NCBI GenBank assembly: GCA_023459095.1
Contig: JAEWVQ010000233.1
Coordinates: forward strand, 1 to 5,261
Direction: 5' to 3'
DNA length: 5,261 nucleotides
DNA from: Pseudomonadota bacterium
GTDB lineage: Bacteria; Pseudomonadota; Gammaproteobacteria; Burkholderiales; Rhodocyclaceae
A model generated the notes under the pieces. It searched no databases and was not told the DNA's origin. It saw nothing but the letters and a program-made list of their open reading frames with translations. Below are positions 4,930 to 5,261 of this stretch, piece by piece (the stretch's first letter is position 1; each line of letters opens with the position of its first letter). A program made the position numbers and the translations under genes.

Positions 4930-5261
4930 TTTCTGAGCTGCCTACACGGCAGTGAACGCGAGCAGTGGCGGATCGATCTGTTCCGCGAATTTCTGAGCTG
5001 CCTACACGGCAGTGAACCGCGACGCGCTCGGCCTGCAGCTCCTCGCTCATTTCTGAGCTGCCTACACGGCAGTGAACCGCATAGAACCCTATCGGCATTG
5101 CTGCACAGGTTTCTGAGCTGCCTACACGGCAGTGAACCCGCACCATTGACGCCATTACTTCGCTTCTAACTTTCTGAGCTGCCTACACGGCAGTGAACTC
5201 GGCCTCGTCGCGTTTCTCGAACGCTGGGAATTTCTGAGCTGCCTACACGGCAGTGAACGGT

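Larger units (their letters stand above)
4750..5261 (-). CRISPR. Type I-F CRISPR array, leader-distal end, continues past the window
   Basis: Nine 28-bp repeats start at 4750, 4810, 4870, 4930, 4990, 5050, 5110, 5171 and 5231, separated by eight spacers of 32 nt, except the seventh (5138-5170) with 33. A ninth spacer begins at 5259. In crRNA orientation (minus strand) the repeat starts GTTCA, has stem CTGCC, loop GTGTA, stem GGCAG, and ends CTCAGAAA. This is the type I-F form cut by Cas6f (Csy4) at the base of the stem, and it would leave an 8-nt 5' handle CUCAGAAA. Repeats 3-9 are identical. Repeat 1 has two changes and repeat 2 has one, which marks the left side as the old, leader-distal end. 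Leader, newest spacers and any cas genes should lie to the right; none is in the window. The array is convergent with the IclR-type gene, whose stop is 94 nt away. Confidence 0.97.

Noticed and set aside
5078..5109. Spacer 6 read as CAAMPIGFYA, perhaps a phage tail protein
   Set aside because: The resemblance is too weak to support a call without a database search.
4738..5169. Open frames on both strands through the array, encoding apparent repeat proteins with LSCLHGSEP or VHCRVGSSE units
   Set aside because: The 60-bp repeat-spacer period is a multiple of three, so the repeat translates in the same frame each time. The DNA is a CRISPR array with unrelated spacers, so these are not proteins.

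Overview
The window is a GC-rich piece of a bacterial chromosome, most likely from a proteobacterium. A betaproteobacterium of the Rhodocyclales or Burkholderiales kind is my guess, based on the high GC, the catabolic gene set, the IclR-type regulator and the type I-F CRISPR repeat. No rRNA or other taxonomic marker is present, so the assignment is soft.

Layout. Bases 1-62 hold an extreme G tract (runs of 8, 18 and 5 G split by single C) and a small hairpin, downstream of a leftward operon. Four genes are read right to left, in the order MBL-fold protein (2666-3628), class A flavin monooxygenase (882-2561), DUF2783-type small protein (644-868), VOC/glyoxalase-fold protein (63-605). The last three are tightly packed, each with a clear Shine-Dalgarno; the small gene's Shine-Dalgarno overlaps the monooxygenase stop codon. 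Between the MBL and monooxygenase genes is a 104-nt spacer with two perfect stem-loops. An IclR-family regulator (3795-4655) is divergently transcribed. The 166-bp intergenic region between it and the operon is locally AT-rich and carries a good sigma-70-type promoter for the operon (TTGACC, 17 nt, TAGGAT). An inverted repeat, CAATAG-N5-CTATTG, overlaps its -35 box. This is the classic arrangement of a catabolic operon controlled by a divergent IclR regulator.

From 4750 to the right edge there is a type I-F CRISPR array: nine 28-bp repeats in the window and eight complete spacers of 32 nt (one of 33). The array is read on the minus strand and its degenerate, leader-distal end is the part seen here. 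The leader and probably the cas genes lie to the right, outside the window. One spacer can be read as the N-terminal motif of phage M15-type endolysins, suggesting a phage lysis gene as its source.

Function. The operon looks like an oxidative (probably aromatic) catabolic module: a flavin hydroxylase with all three family fingerprints, a VOC protein with a complete His-Glu-His-Glu metal set, a small partner-like protein of unknown function, and an MBL-fold protein in which all three ligands specific to the second metal site are replaced. The substrate cannot be read from the sequence. The least ordinary points are the altered MBL metal site, the conserved-looking monooxygenase/DUF2783 pair, the repeat-like hairpin just beyond the CRISPR trailer end, and the G tract.
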